The notes beneath the pieces are model-generated. The model had not been told where the DNA came from and made no database searches. It saw only the letters and a list, made by a program, of their open reading frames with translations. This document shows positions 1 to 5,214 of a DNA stretch of 5,344 nucleotides, piece after piece. Position 1 is the first letter of the stretch. Every line of letters starts with the position of its first letter. Source of the stretch: QQUD01 sp039029915 (GTDB lineage: Bacteria > Chloroflexota > Anaerolineae > Promineifilales > Promineifilaceae); contig JBCCFD010000512.1 of the NCBI GenBank assembly GCA_039029915.1, positions 1 to 5,344 of the forward strand. Reading direction: 5' to 3'. Both the position numbers and the translations under genes were made by a program.

Positions 1-2
1 AA

Positions 3-2078
3 CTATCCAGTAGCGACTATGTTGCCTATCAAGTAGATGACGGCAGTTGGACAGACATATCACCATCAGGCACTTGGAGCAGAGCCGAAGCTCTCAATCA
101 TTTAGACGATAAGATTTATTATTACTTTACAGACGATACCACCGGTGAATACCAATTTTGGGAAGGCGAACCACCAAGAGCCCCCGAGATGTCTGTTCAT
201 GGGAATGATCAACTGATTGAAAACGGGGACACAACCCCTGTAACAGCTGATCATACAAGTTTTGGGCAACTATCAATGGGCAGCAGCCTGACGCGGACAT
301 TCACAATTTCAAATACGGGCAATCTAAGTCTCAATTTAACAGGATCACCAGATGTTGATTTGGCCACTGACACCCATTTCGATGTTAGTACGCAACCTGC
401 TGTTAGCGCCATAGGCATTGGGAGTAATACGACCTTCCAAGTCACATTTTCGCCCACAGTAGCAGGGACTTTATCTGACACGGTATCGATAGCAAATGAT
501 GATTCGGATAATAACCCGTATACGTTTGTTATTTCAGGTACGGCCGTTGCAGATACCACCACCACAATCACCAGTGATTCTCCCGATCCGTCAACCATCG
601 GTGAAGCGTATACGGTTGAGGCGACGGTCAGTTCGGCCGGGGGAACCCCCACGGGCACGGTAGATGTTGATGATGGGGAAGGCAATATGTGTACCATCAA
701 TCTGTCTGCTGGCAGCGGCAGCTGTAGCCTAACCTCAACCTCTGCTGGCGTTAAGACAGTAACGGCCGTTTACAACAGCACCGCCTATTTTAATAGCAGC
801 AGCGATACAGAATCGCACACCGTCAATAAAATTGACACCACAACCACAATCACAGACGATTCACCCGATCCGTCAATTATTGGCGAATCTTATACAGTCA
901 CGGCCACCGTCACGGCCGGAAGCGGAACCCCCACCGGCACTGTGGATCTTGATGATGGGGAAGGCAATATGTGTACCATCAATCTGTCCGCTGGCAGTGG
1001 TAATTGTTCATTAGCATCAACCAGTTCAGGCACCAAAACATTGACCGCCACATACAGCGGTTCAGACGATTACAACGGTAGCAGCGACACGGAATCACAT
1101 ACCGTAAACAAAGCCTCCACCACAACCACCATCGACAGTCACGTTCCCGCCCCCTCAACTGTCGGCGCATCTTATACGGTAACGGCAACAGTGATTTCAG
1201 CCAGCGGCACGCCAACAGGCACCGTAACAATTGATGACGGCGAAAGCAATATGTGCACGATTAACCTGTCTGCAGGCAGCGGGAACTGCGCCCTAACTTC
1301 AACAAGCGCTGGTTCAAAAACGTTAACGGCCACTTACGCCGGCACTGATTTTTACAGCGGCAGCAGTGACACCGACTCACACACCATTGATAAAGCGGAC
1401 ACAATCACAGCGATCGTGAGCGATGAGCCGGACGCATCAGCCGTTGGGGCCTCTTACACGGTGAGCGTCACCGTTACGTCTGCAGGGGGAAGACCAACGG
1501 GCAGCGTTGATGTGGATGATGGGGAAGGCAATATGTGTACTGTGACGCTATCTAGCGGCAGCGGCAGCTGTAGCCTAACGACAAACAGTCTCGGGGTAAA
1601 AACCGTGACGGCCAGCTACAATGGGGACGCAAATTTCAACAGCAGTAGCGATACGGAATCACACACTGTGGCCAACTTCGACTTGGCGGTTAATAAAACG
1701 GCCGTGACTGAAATTAGCCCTGTGGAAACAATCATTACCTATACTATTACGGTTGAAAATATAAGCGATGTCGACGCAACGGCCGTTGAACTGCTTGATA
1801 CCCTTCCCGCTACAGTAACATACCTGAGTTCAAGTACGATCAATGGCAGCAGCTACGATGCGGTAACCGGTCTTTGGGATGTGGGGTTAGTAGCAAATAA
1901 TAGCAACGTAACGTTAACATTGGTTGTTAGTGCTTCAGGGTCTGGGGTAGCGATTGATAATACGGCCGTTCTCAACAGCTCAATACCTGCTGACAATAAT
2001 TCTGCAAACGACAGCAGCACTACTAGCGTGACAACCGGATATTTCACATTTTTACCGATTGCTATAGGCGGCGATTAA
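3..2078 (+). CDS. Secreted/surface repeat protein (choice-of-anchor-D-like, four Ig-like repeats, DUF11-like), 5'-truncated
   Basis: The reading frame is open from the left edge, so the gene starts outside the window; the ATG at 189 is internal, and the 62 codons before it continue plausible protein. The visible 691 residues run as follows. Residues 1-62 are Tyr/Asp/Trp-rich and unassigned. Residues ~68-183 resemble the ASPM/Hydin-like 'choice-of-anchor D' fold, with FGQL, TFTISNTG and FSPTVAGT. Residues 184-559 are four 94-residue Ig-like domains of the bacterial group 3 (Big_3_5) type, each with PTGTV, GSGxC and ending SSDTxSHT. Residues ~560-675 are DUF11-like (DLAVNKT, ITYTITVENIS, LLDTLP). 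The protein ends FTFLPIAIGGD. There is no LPXTG, no C-terminal transmembrane helix with a positive tail, and no obvious catalytic domain. By family analogy it is an exported adhesive, stalk or matrix protein; its ligand cannot be told. The signal peptide would lie upstream. The composition is rich in Ser, Thr, Asp and Gly with little Lys or Arg, as expected outside the cell. Confidence 0.88.
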   Translation, partial: LSSSDYVAYQVDDGSWTDISPSGTWSRAEALNHLDDKIYYYFTDDTTGEYQFWEGEPPRAPEMSVHGNDQLIENGDTTPVTADHTSFGQLSMGSSLTRTFTISNTGNLSLNLTGSPDVDLATDTHFDVSTQPAVSAIGIGSNTTFQVTFSPTVAGTLSDTVSIANDDSDNNPYTFVISGTAVADTTTTITSDSPDPSTIGEAYTVEATVSSAGGTPTGTVDVDDGEGNMCTINLSAGSGSCSLTSTSAGVKTVTAVYNSTAYFNSSSDTESHTVNKIDTTTTITDDSPDPSIIGESYTVTATVTAGSGTPTGTVDLDDGEGNMCTINLSAGSGNCSLASTSSGTKTLTATYSGSDDYNGSSDTESHTVNKASTTTTIDSHVPAPSTVGASYTVTATVISASGTPTGTVTIDDGESNMCTINLSAGSGNCALTSTSAGSKTLTATYAGTDFYSGSSDTDSHTIDKADTITAIVSDEPDASAVGASYTVSVTVTSAGGRPTGSVDVDDGEGNMCTVTLSSGSGSCSLTTNSLGVKTVTASYNGDANFNSSSDTESHTVANFDLAVNKTAVTEISPVETIITYTITVENISDVDATAVELLDTLPATVTYLSSSTINGSSYDAVTGLWDVGLVANNSNVTLTLVVSASGSGVAIDNTAVLNSSIPADNNSANDSSTTSVTTGYFTFLPIAIGGD
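552..1679 (+). repeat. Four tandem 282-bp coding repeats (94-aa Ig-like domains)
   Basis: The units begin at 552, 834, 1116 and 1398 and the array ends at 1679, so the period is exactly 282 bp (94 codons) with no indels. Each unit starts with a Thr-rich strand (TTTTI or a variant), carries PTGTV or PTGSV, then a DDGExNMC segment and a second Cys 11 residues later, and closes with the SSDTxSHT strand. DNA identity is patchy. Units 1 and 2 share a perfect 40-bp block (667-706 and 949-988). Units 1 and 4 share perfect blocks of 26 bp (669-694 and 1515-1540) and 23 bp (711-733 and 1557-1579). Unit 3 is the most diverged in the DDGE segment. This pattern fits duplication followed by local homogenisation. 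Confidence 0.95.
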
Positions 2079-2403
2079 TGTCCTGTAAACTCGATTTTTA
2101 ACGTTCGAACATGATAATCACAACAGTCAAAAGCCTGTCAAATTTCACCTTAAGTGAAACGAAGTTCCTGCTTTGAATAAAACGGCGGCGATAAACTTCG
2201 TTTCCTCGAGGTTCCGAAGCGTTTATCTAACAGGGTTTTCAATTTAGAAACTTCGGAACACTTAACAGGCTTTTGACTTATTATTTGCTCGAAAACAAGA
2301 TTTTGAAGTAAAACTGCTCAATGAATTTCCGAACCTTGAGGGAATGAAAACAATCACGTTGCAAGCCTTGGTACTATGATGCCAAATAAAACCAATAGTC
2401 GAC
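2079..2403. other. Non-coding intergenic stretch between repeat-protein gene and TetR gene
   Basis: This interval holds the self-complementary element at 2125-2278 and, before it, only a small GTTCGAAC palindrome (2103-2110). From 2279 to 2403 I find no reading frame with a ribosome binding site, no convincing promoter apart from the one starting at 2404, and no tRNA-like fold. There is no clear intrinsic terminator with a T-tract for the repeat-protein gene. Confidence 0.6.
2125..2278. repeat. 154-bp self-complementary element, predicted three-way junction
   Basis: The outer arms AGTCAAAAGCCTGT (2125-2138) and ACAGGCTTTTGACT (2265-2278) are perfect reverse complements. The stem continues as TAAGTG (2151-2156) with CACTTA (2259-2264) after a 12-nt bulge on the left. 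Arm one starts at the very next base: AAACGAAGTT (2157-2166) pairs with AACTTCGTTT (2194-2203). Arm two is GTTCCGAAG (2211-2219) with CTTCGGAAC (2251-2259). The pairings are compatible except that base 2259 is claimed twice. No T-run follows either outer arm, so it is not a standard terminator. It has no credible coding sequence and no clear target-site duplication. It could be a structured RNA, a MITE-like or REP-like element, or a recombination site. Confidence 0.72.
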
Positions 2404-2432
2404 TTGACTGAACGCTCAGTTCTTGCTATGAT
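2404..2432 (+). promoter_or_regulatory. Sigma-70-type promoter of the TetR gene
   Basis: The -35 element TTGACT (2404-2409) and the -10 element TATGAT (2427-2432) are separated by exactly 17 bp; each differs from the sigma-70 consensus at one position. Transcription would begin near 2439-2440, at or next to the ATG at 2440, so the mRNA would be leaderless or nearly so. The TetR operator at 2405-2422 covers most of the -35 and the spacer, which would let bound repressor block RNA polymerase. Confidence 0.82.
2405..2422. promoter_or_regulatory. TetR operator copy 1 (autoregulatory)
   Basis: TGACTGAACGCTCAGTTC contains the inverted halves ACTGA and TCAGT around a 4-bp centre. It shares the 14-base core TGACTGAAyGCTCA with the sites at 3023 and 3130. 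It sits between the -35 and -10 of the repressor's own promoter, the usual place for negative autoregulation in this family. Binding is inferred, not shown. Confidence 0.8.
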
Positions 2433-2439
2433 TTGGACC

Positions 2440-3006
2440 ATGAGCGATACACGAACCCAAATCATCGAAGCCGCCATTGACCTATTTTCTAAATCTGGCT
2501 TTTGGAACACCCCCACTTCCAAAATAGTAAAGCATGCTGGGATTTCTACTGGCACCTTGTTTAACTATTTTGAATCAAAAAACGGGCTCATTGATGAGGT
2601 GTTTTTACAATTAAGGCAGGAACAAACCGCGCATATCGAAGCCAAATACCCAGCAAATGGCACGGTCAAAGAGCGAGTTGAGCATATTTGGTTTCGTGAA
2701 ATTGACTGGGGGGTTCGCTTTCCAGTGCGCTATCGGCTTCTCCAGCAGCTTAAGCTGTCAGATTTGGTCAGTAGAGACGCCAAAGATCAATCGTGGGCCC
2801 AGTGGTCGTTCGCCATCACTATCATACCGGAGGCCATTGAATCTGGCCTGTACCGGGATGTCGAAGTTGAGTATGTAGCGCGGTTGGCGTTTGCCCACCG
2901 TGATGCAGCGATCGATTATGCTATCACTTACGAGCTAGCAGATATGGCGCTGACAAAACACATTGCTCGTTCATTTGAAATTTATTGGATCGGTATGACA
3001 AGCTGA
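2440..3006 (+). CDS. TetR/AcrR-family transcriptional repressor
   Basis: The 188-residue product has the usual TetR length (about 190-220). The N-terminal DNA-binding domain covers roughly residues 4-52. RTQIIEAAIDLFSKSG is helix 1, TSKIVKHAGISTGTLFNYF (about 26-44) is the helix-turn-helix, and SKNGL leads into helix 4, with the near-invariant AGxSxGTLFNYFxSK pattern. The C-terminal two-thirds is helical and divergent, as expected of a ligand-binding and dimerisation domain; the ligand is unknown. I chose the ATG at 2440 over an in-frame TTG at 2404 because that TTG is the first half of the -35 element and the domain begins right after 2440. No good Shine-Dalgarno precedes 2440, which fits a leaderless message. 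Three matching operators flank the gene, pointing to control of itself and of the SnoaL-like gene starting 180 bp downstream. Confidence 0.93.
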   Translation: MSDTRTQIIEAAIDLFSKSGFWNTPTSKIVKHAGISTGTLFNYFESKNGLIDEVFLQLRQEQTAHIEAKYPANGTVKERVEHIWFREIDWGVRFPVRYRLLQQLKLSDLVSRDAKDQSWAQWSFAITIIPEAIESGLYRDVEVEYVARLAFAHRDAAIDYAITYELADMALTKHIARSFEIYWIGMTS

Positions 3007-3022
3007 ATTTTTTTGTCAGATT

Positions 3023-3040
3023 TGACTGAATGCTCAATCA
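3023..3040. promoter_or_regulatory. TetR operator copy 2
   Basis: TGACTGAATGCTCAATCA is an inverted repeat of the form TGAnTGA-n4-TCAnTCA, identical over 18 bp to the site at 3130. It lies 16 bp past the repressor's stop codon. A TTGACT (3022-3027) overlaps it as in copy 1, but the correctly spaced -10 position reads TGCAGG, so I see no functional promoter here. It may be an auxiliary site or a duplication remnant. Confidence 0.78.
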
Positions 3041-3122
3041 AAAATGCAGGTAAAAATTCATCCATCTGGCTAAACAAGCGCGTTTAAATCATTATAACCA
3101 ACTTTAAGCTAAATTTTTTTGC

Positions 3123-3151
3123 TTGAATATGACTGAATGCTCAATCAAAAT
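3123..3151 (+). promoter_or_regulatory. Putative promoter of the SnoaL-like gene
   Basis: TTGAAT (3123-3128), a 17-bp spacer and CAAAAT (3146-3151) match the consensus at four of six bases each. Transcription from here would start near 3158 and leave a leader of about 29 nt that keeps the ribosome binding site. A perfect TATAAT lies at 3165-3170, but it lacks a -35 at the right distance and would start transcription inside the ribosome binding site. The choice of -10 is therefore uncertain; operator 3 overlaps this pair. Confidence 0.45.
3130..3147. promoter_or_regulatory. TetR operator copy 3, in front of the SnoaL-like gene
   Basis: TGACTGAATGCTCAATCA is identical to copy 2 and shares TGACTGAAyGCTCA with copy 1. 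It lies 39 bp upstream of the ATG at 3187 and overlaps the only plausible -35/-10 pair there. By analogy with copy 1, bound TetR would block the promoter of the SnoaL-like gene. Confidence 0.8.
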
Positions 3152-3174
3152 CTATTTAAGCAAATATAATAAAA

Positions 3175-3180
3175 AAGGAA
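3175..3180 (+). promoter_or_regulatory. Ribosome binding site of the SnoaL-like gene
   Basis: AAGGAA ends 6 nt before the ATG at 3187. It fixes that start and contrasts with the TetR gene, which has no such site. Confidence 0.8.
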
Positions 3181-3186
3181 CTAAAA

Positions 3187-3666
3187 ATGGACATTATAAA
3201 AATTGATTTTGACTCATTAAAAAAAGAAAATTGGTCAGATCAGGAAACAGAAAATGCAGAGCTAATCTTAGATTTCGTACAAAATATTATGAACAACCAT
3301 GACTTTGATTACATTCGGAGAGTGTATAACAACGGTGAATACGTGCAGCACAATCGAAACATGCCGGATGGCATTTCCGGTGTTATTGAAACAGTTGCCC
3401 AGCTTGCCAAAAGGTTCCCAGATTTCACCTACGATGTGAAGCAGATTCTTGCGGATGGAGAGTATGTCATGTTCCATTCTCATGCCACCGTGAGCAAAAA
3501 ACATAGAGGAAACGATAAGAAAGGGTTCAATATCACAGACACATGGCAGGTTATTGATGGGAAAATTGTTGAGCATTGGGATTCAATCCAACCCATTGAT
3601 GGCCTTATGCGATTTAATGCGCTGTTGACTGGTGGTGCAATCCGGAATCCAAATGGGGTCTTTTAA
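3187..3666 (+). CDS. SnoaL-like / NTF2-fold protein (COG4922-like)
   Basis: The product is 159 residues, right for a single-domain SnoaL-like alpha+beta barrel. An N-terminal helix (about 22-36, AELILDFVQNIMNN) is followed by YIRRVYNNGEYVQHN (about 42-56), whose YVQHN matches the YxQHNP-type motif of the SnoaL-like aldol-condensing group (COG4922). Other family-like segments are RFPDFTYDVKQILADGEYVMFHSH (about 76-99), ITDTWQVIDGKIVEHWD (about 116-132) and IQP. The candidate active-site or pocket residues are His55, His97, His99, Asp118, His130 and Asp132. The fold often forms dimers and binds or isomerises hydrophobic molecules; the substrate here is unknown. No signal peptide is seen, so it is probably cytoplasmic. 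The AAGGAA site sets the start. It lies behind operator 3, making it the likely regulated target of the upstream TetR protein, perhaps acting on the repressor's ligand. Confidence 0.88.
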   Translation: MDIIKIDFDSLKKENWSDQETENAELILDFVQNIMNNHDFDYIRRVYNNGEYVQHNRNMPDGISGVIETVAQLAKRFPDFTYDVKQILADGEYVMFHSHATVSKKHRGNDKKGFNITDTWQVIDGKIVEHWDSIQPIDGLMRFNALLTGGAIRNPNGVF

Positions 3667-3680
3667 TGATTTAGCGTGTG

Positions 3681-3718
3681 AAAAGCATTGTGCTTGCTAC
3701 CTGCTAGTCGCACAATGC
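3681..3718 (-). terminator. Hairpin terminator at the convergent junction
   Basis: GCATTGTGC (3685-3693) and GCACAATGC (3710-3718) form a perfect 9-bp stem with a 16-nt loop, in the 54-bp gap between two convergent stop codons. Read on the minus strand the stem is followed by TTTT (the complement of 3681-3684), a short T-tract suited to ending the redoxin transcript. On the plus strand no T-run follows directly, so any effect on the SnoaL-like transcript would be weaker. Confidence 0.68.
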
Positions 3719-3720
3719 CG

Positions 3721-4179
3721 TCATCCCTTTATCAGGGCCATAATTTCTGCCCCTAAAACCATATCTGGTAAATGACCAAAATGTTGTTTGCGCAAATGAC
3801 CTCCTCGGTCAATCAAAATCGTCGTCGGTGTGCCTCTCATCCTATATTGCTCCATCGTTTGGGGCATTGGTGAATTGACTCCCGTCATATCGATGGCAAC
3901 GGGGTAGCGAATACCATATTCATGCAAAAAAGCCCGCAGGCTTGGCTCTTGCATCGCCTCATGGTGCTCAAAAACTGTATGTAAACCCAAAACAACGACC
4001 TCCTCGTTGTGGAAAACATCATAAACCTGCTTGGATTGTGGAATACAGTATTGCACACAGCCGGGGCAAAGCATTTGAAATGCAAAGATAATTACTACTT
4101 TTCCTCTTAACGAGTCAAGAGTAATGTTTCTATCTGTGTTAAGCCACCTTTCAGTAATCAGTTCATTCGCTTTAATCAT
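3721..4179 (-). CDS. Thioredoxin-fold redoxin (peroxiredoxin/TlpA-like) with CPGC motif
   Basis: The product is 152 residues, typical of a stand-alone redoxin. It reads LDSLRGKVVIIFAFQMLCPGC at about 21-41, giving a CxxC pair at Cys38 and Cys41. GLHTVFEHHEAM follows at about 65-76, and a RGTPTTILIDRGG segment near 115-127 holds the expected cis-proline (Pro118) opposite the active site, then HFGHLPD. This order is that of AhpC/TSA and TlpA-like redoxins, which reduce disulfides or peroxides. Cys45 is an extra cysteine. I start at the ATG at 4179 because AAAGGAT (4189-4195) lies 9 nt upstream and the fold begins there. A longer in-frame GTG version from 4284 would add 35 residues with no clear export signal and a poor ribosome site. 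No signal peptide is apparent, so a cytoplasmic location is likelier. The lipoprotein gene ends 139 bp upstream on the same strand; co-transcription is possible but unproven. Confidence 0.88.
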   Translation of the reverse strand: MIKANELITERWLNTDRNITLDSLRGKVVIIFAFQMLCPGCVQYCIPQSKQVYDVFHNEEVVVLGLHTVFEHHEAMQEPSLRAFLHEYGIRYPVAIDMTGVNSPMPQTMEQYRMRGTPTTILIDRGGHLRKQHFGHLPDMVLGAEIMALIKG

Positions 4180-4188
4180 TTGTTGAGC

Positions 4189-4195
4189 ATCCTTT
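4189..4195 (-). promoter_or_regulatory. Ribosome binding site of the redoxin gene
   Basis: On the minus strand AAAGGAT ends 9 nt before the ATG at 4179. It decides for this start over the GTG at 4284. Confidence 0.65.
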
Positions 4196-4318
4196 AAAAG
4201 TAGGCACAAAATGCTTGAAAGACAGCTAATGCCTGAACCAATTTCCAGCCGTTCACCTTCGATTCGCTCAGGCTTCAGTATCACCTATCAAAATTTAGCA
4301 AGGAAGCTTGATAAAATA

Positions 4319-5140
4319 TTAGTTGCTTTCGCCGGGCAAACTCAAGTCCCCCGAGGCAATATCCCAAACATCCGTAATGCAGAGCAGGGGAGCATGAACT
4401 TGCTGGCTGACGCGTAGTGCTGATGTAACGCCATCAAAGTTGAAGCTGTTGTCTGCACCAATGTCTGATAGAGGCACACGAACCAACACTTGGCTATTTT
4501 CTAACGAAAAATCATAGGCAGGGCTACTGATAAAAATGGGTAATTCCGGCCAGGTGTCCGGCATTTGAGGCTGTGTACCATCAGGAATATCTTTCACTTT
4601 TAGACTGCCTTTTCCACACGCATCATCCTCTTCTAGAACAATCCAGTGAGCATGCCATTCCCCACCATCATTTGTGTTATCACCGTCACCATCTTCGTCG
4701 TACAGTGGCGTGTCATCAAAGTCGGGATGAACCGTCAAAGCTAATGCTAAAATGCCCTGCTCCGCTTCAAAGCCGACGGTGCTGCTATCTAGCGAAGTCG
4801 GCCATACATAGCTGTATACAGGTGCTCCCGCTAGTTCTCCAACTGGGTTAGGAGCGGTTGCCCCAGCCTCACCTTGTACTTCTTGCTCAAAAACCAAGTC
4901 ATCTCCATCAGAAACAACTTTCGTGTGAATAATATCAAACTCCCGTTCAATATCAGCGGAGGCTTCAGAGATGATATGCCCTTCGTGTTCATGAGTATGA
5001 CCTGCTGGCTGAGGAGCGTTATCATCAACGCTTGGGGTCTGCGTTGGGCTAGAATCACGGCTTGTACAGGCTACTGAAAAAATGAATAGTATGATTATTA
5101 GATAGAGTATTTGTCGATTTGTTTTCTGAAAATTTAACAT
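4319..5140 (-). CDS. Lipoprotein of unknown function with His-rich and acidic metal-binding-like motifs
   Basis: The product is 273 residues. Lys6 and Arg9 precede a hydrophobic segment (ILYLIIILFIFSVA) and Cys25, giving an SVAC lipobox, so the mature protein should be a lipid-anchored extracytoplasmic protein. A Ser/Thr/Pro linker (about 26-46) leads to HTHEHEGH (48-55). The folded part has YSYVWPTSLD (~109-118), LALALTVHPDFDDTP (~131-145), an acidic loop DEDGDGD (148-154) with EF-hand-like D-x-D-x-D-G spacing, then WHAHW (162-166), and near the end VHAPLLCITDVWDIASGDLSLPG. Cys175 and Cys254 could pair. These features suggest a metal- or calcium-binding surface protein, but I cannot name the family or a reaction. 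The start at 5140 is chosen over an in-frame TTG at 5257 because AGAGGT lies 6 nt upstream and the lipoprotein signal begins there; the extra 39 residues would bury the signal and span a palindrome. It may be the first gene of a unit with the redoxin. Confidence 0.85.
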   Translation of the reverse strand: MLNFQKTNRQILYLIIILFIFSVACTSRDSSPTQTPSVDDNAPQPAGHTHEHEGHIISEASADIEREFDIIHTKVVSDGDDLVFEQEVQGEAGATAPNPVGELAGAPVYSYVWPTSLDSSTVGFEAEQGILALALTVHPDFDDTPLYDEDGDGDNTNDGGEWHAHWIVLEEDDACGKGSLKVKDIPDGTQPQMPDTWPELPIFISSPAYDFSLENSQVLVRVPLSDIGADNSFNFDGVTSALRVSQQVHAPLLCITDVWDIASGDLSLPGESN

Positions 5141-5146
5141 TTTGTT

Positions 5147-5152
5147 ACCTCT
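5147..5152 (-). promoter_or_regulatory. Ribosome binding site of the lipoprotein gene
   Basis: On the minus strand AGAGGT ends 6 nt before the ATG at 5140, supporting that start over the upstream TTG at 5257. Confidence 0.72.
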
Positions 5153-5161
5153 GGTATGAAT

Positions 5162-5188
5162 CAGCTTTGGAAAAGAACCTGAAAGCTG
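5162..5188 (-). other. Leader hairpin upstream of the lipoprotein gene
   Basis: CAGCTTT (5162-5168) and AAAGCTG (5182-5188) form a 7-bp stem with a 13-nt loop, just upstream of the lipoprotein's ribosome binding site. It has no T-tract and does not include the AGAGGT, so a regulatory role is only possible. Confidence 0.4.
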
Positions 5189-5214
5189 CTGAAGGAAGCG
5201 CACGCGAAAGTTAA

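Larger units (their letters stand above)
3001..3150 (+). repeat. Direct repeat pair (3001-3044 and 3107-3150) carrying operators 2 and 3
   Basis: Both copies begin AGCT(G/A)AATTTTTTTG and, after 7 or 8 differing bases, continue TGACTGAATGCTCAATCA followed by AAAA. They are offset by 106-107 bp. The first copy includes the last bases and the TGA stop of the TetR gene. The 62 bp between the copies has no clear counterpart after the second copy. It looks like a segmental duplication of the repressor's 3' end plus its adjacent operator, partly eroded since. Confidence 0.85.

Noticed and set aside
552..1679. Regular repeats considered as a CRISPR array
   Set aside because: The 282-bp period is in frame, codes for Ig-like domains throughout, and has no short repeat/spacer alternation.
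2125..2278. Calling the self-complementary element a MITE
   Set aside because: I see no convincing target-site duplication at the outer ends and cannot count copies from one window, so it is listed as a structured repeat only.
2404..2439. In-frame TTG start adding 12 residues to the TetR protein
   Set aside because: The TTG is part of the -35 hexamer and the operator lies across these codons; the domain starts right after the ATG at 2440.
2262..2555. Minus-strand 97-codon ORF
   Set aside because: It runs antisense over the TetR promoter and helix-turn-helix region, has no ribosome site and matches nothing I recognise; a shadow frame.
3044..3073. Tiny ORF ATGCAGGTAAAA... just after operator 2
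   Set aside because: Only nine codons with no ribosome site; perhaps a remnant of a lost target gene, but nothing supports it.
3165..3170. Perfect TATAAT before the SnoaL-like gene taken as the -10
   Set aside because: No -35-like hexamer sits 16-18 bp upstream, and transcription starting ~7 nt later would cut off the AAGGAA site. Kept only as an alternative in the promoter entry.
4231..4273. GCCTGA / TCAGGC inverted repeat between the lipoprotein and redoxin genes as a terminator
   Set aside because: Only 6 bp of stem with a 31-nt loop and no T-tract.
4180..4284. GTG start extending the redoxin by 35 residues
   Set aside because: There is no good ribosome site before 4284, whereas AAAGGAT precedes the ATG at 4179. 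The extension does not look like a clean signal peptide.
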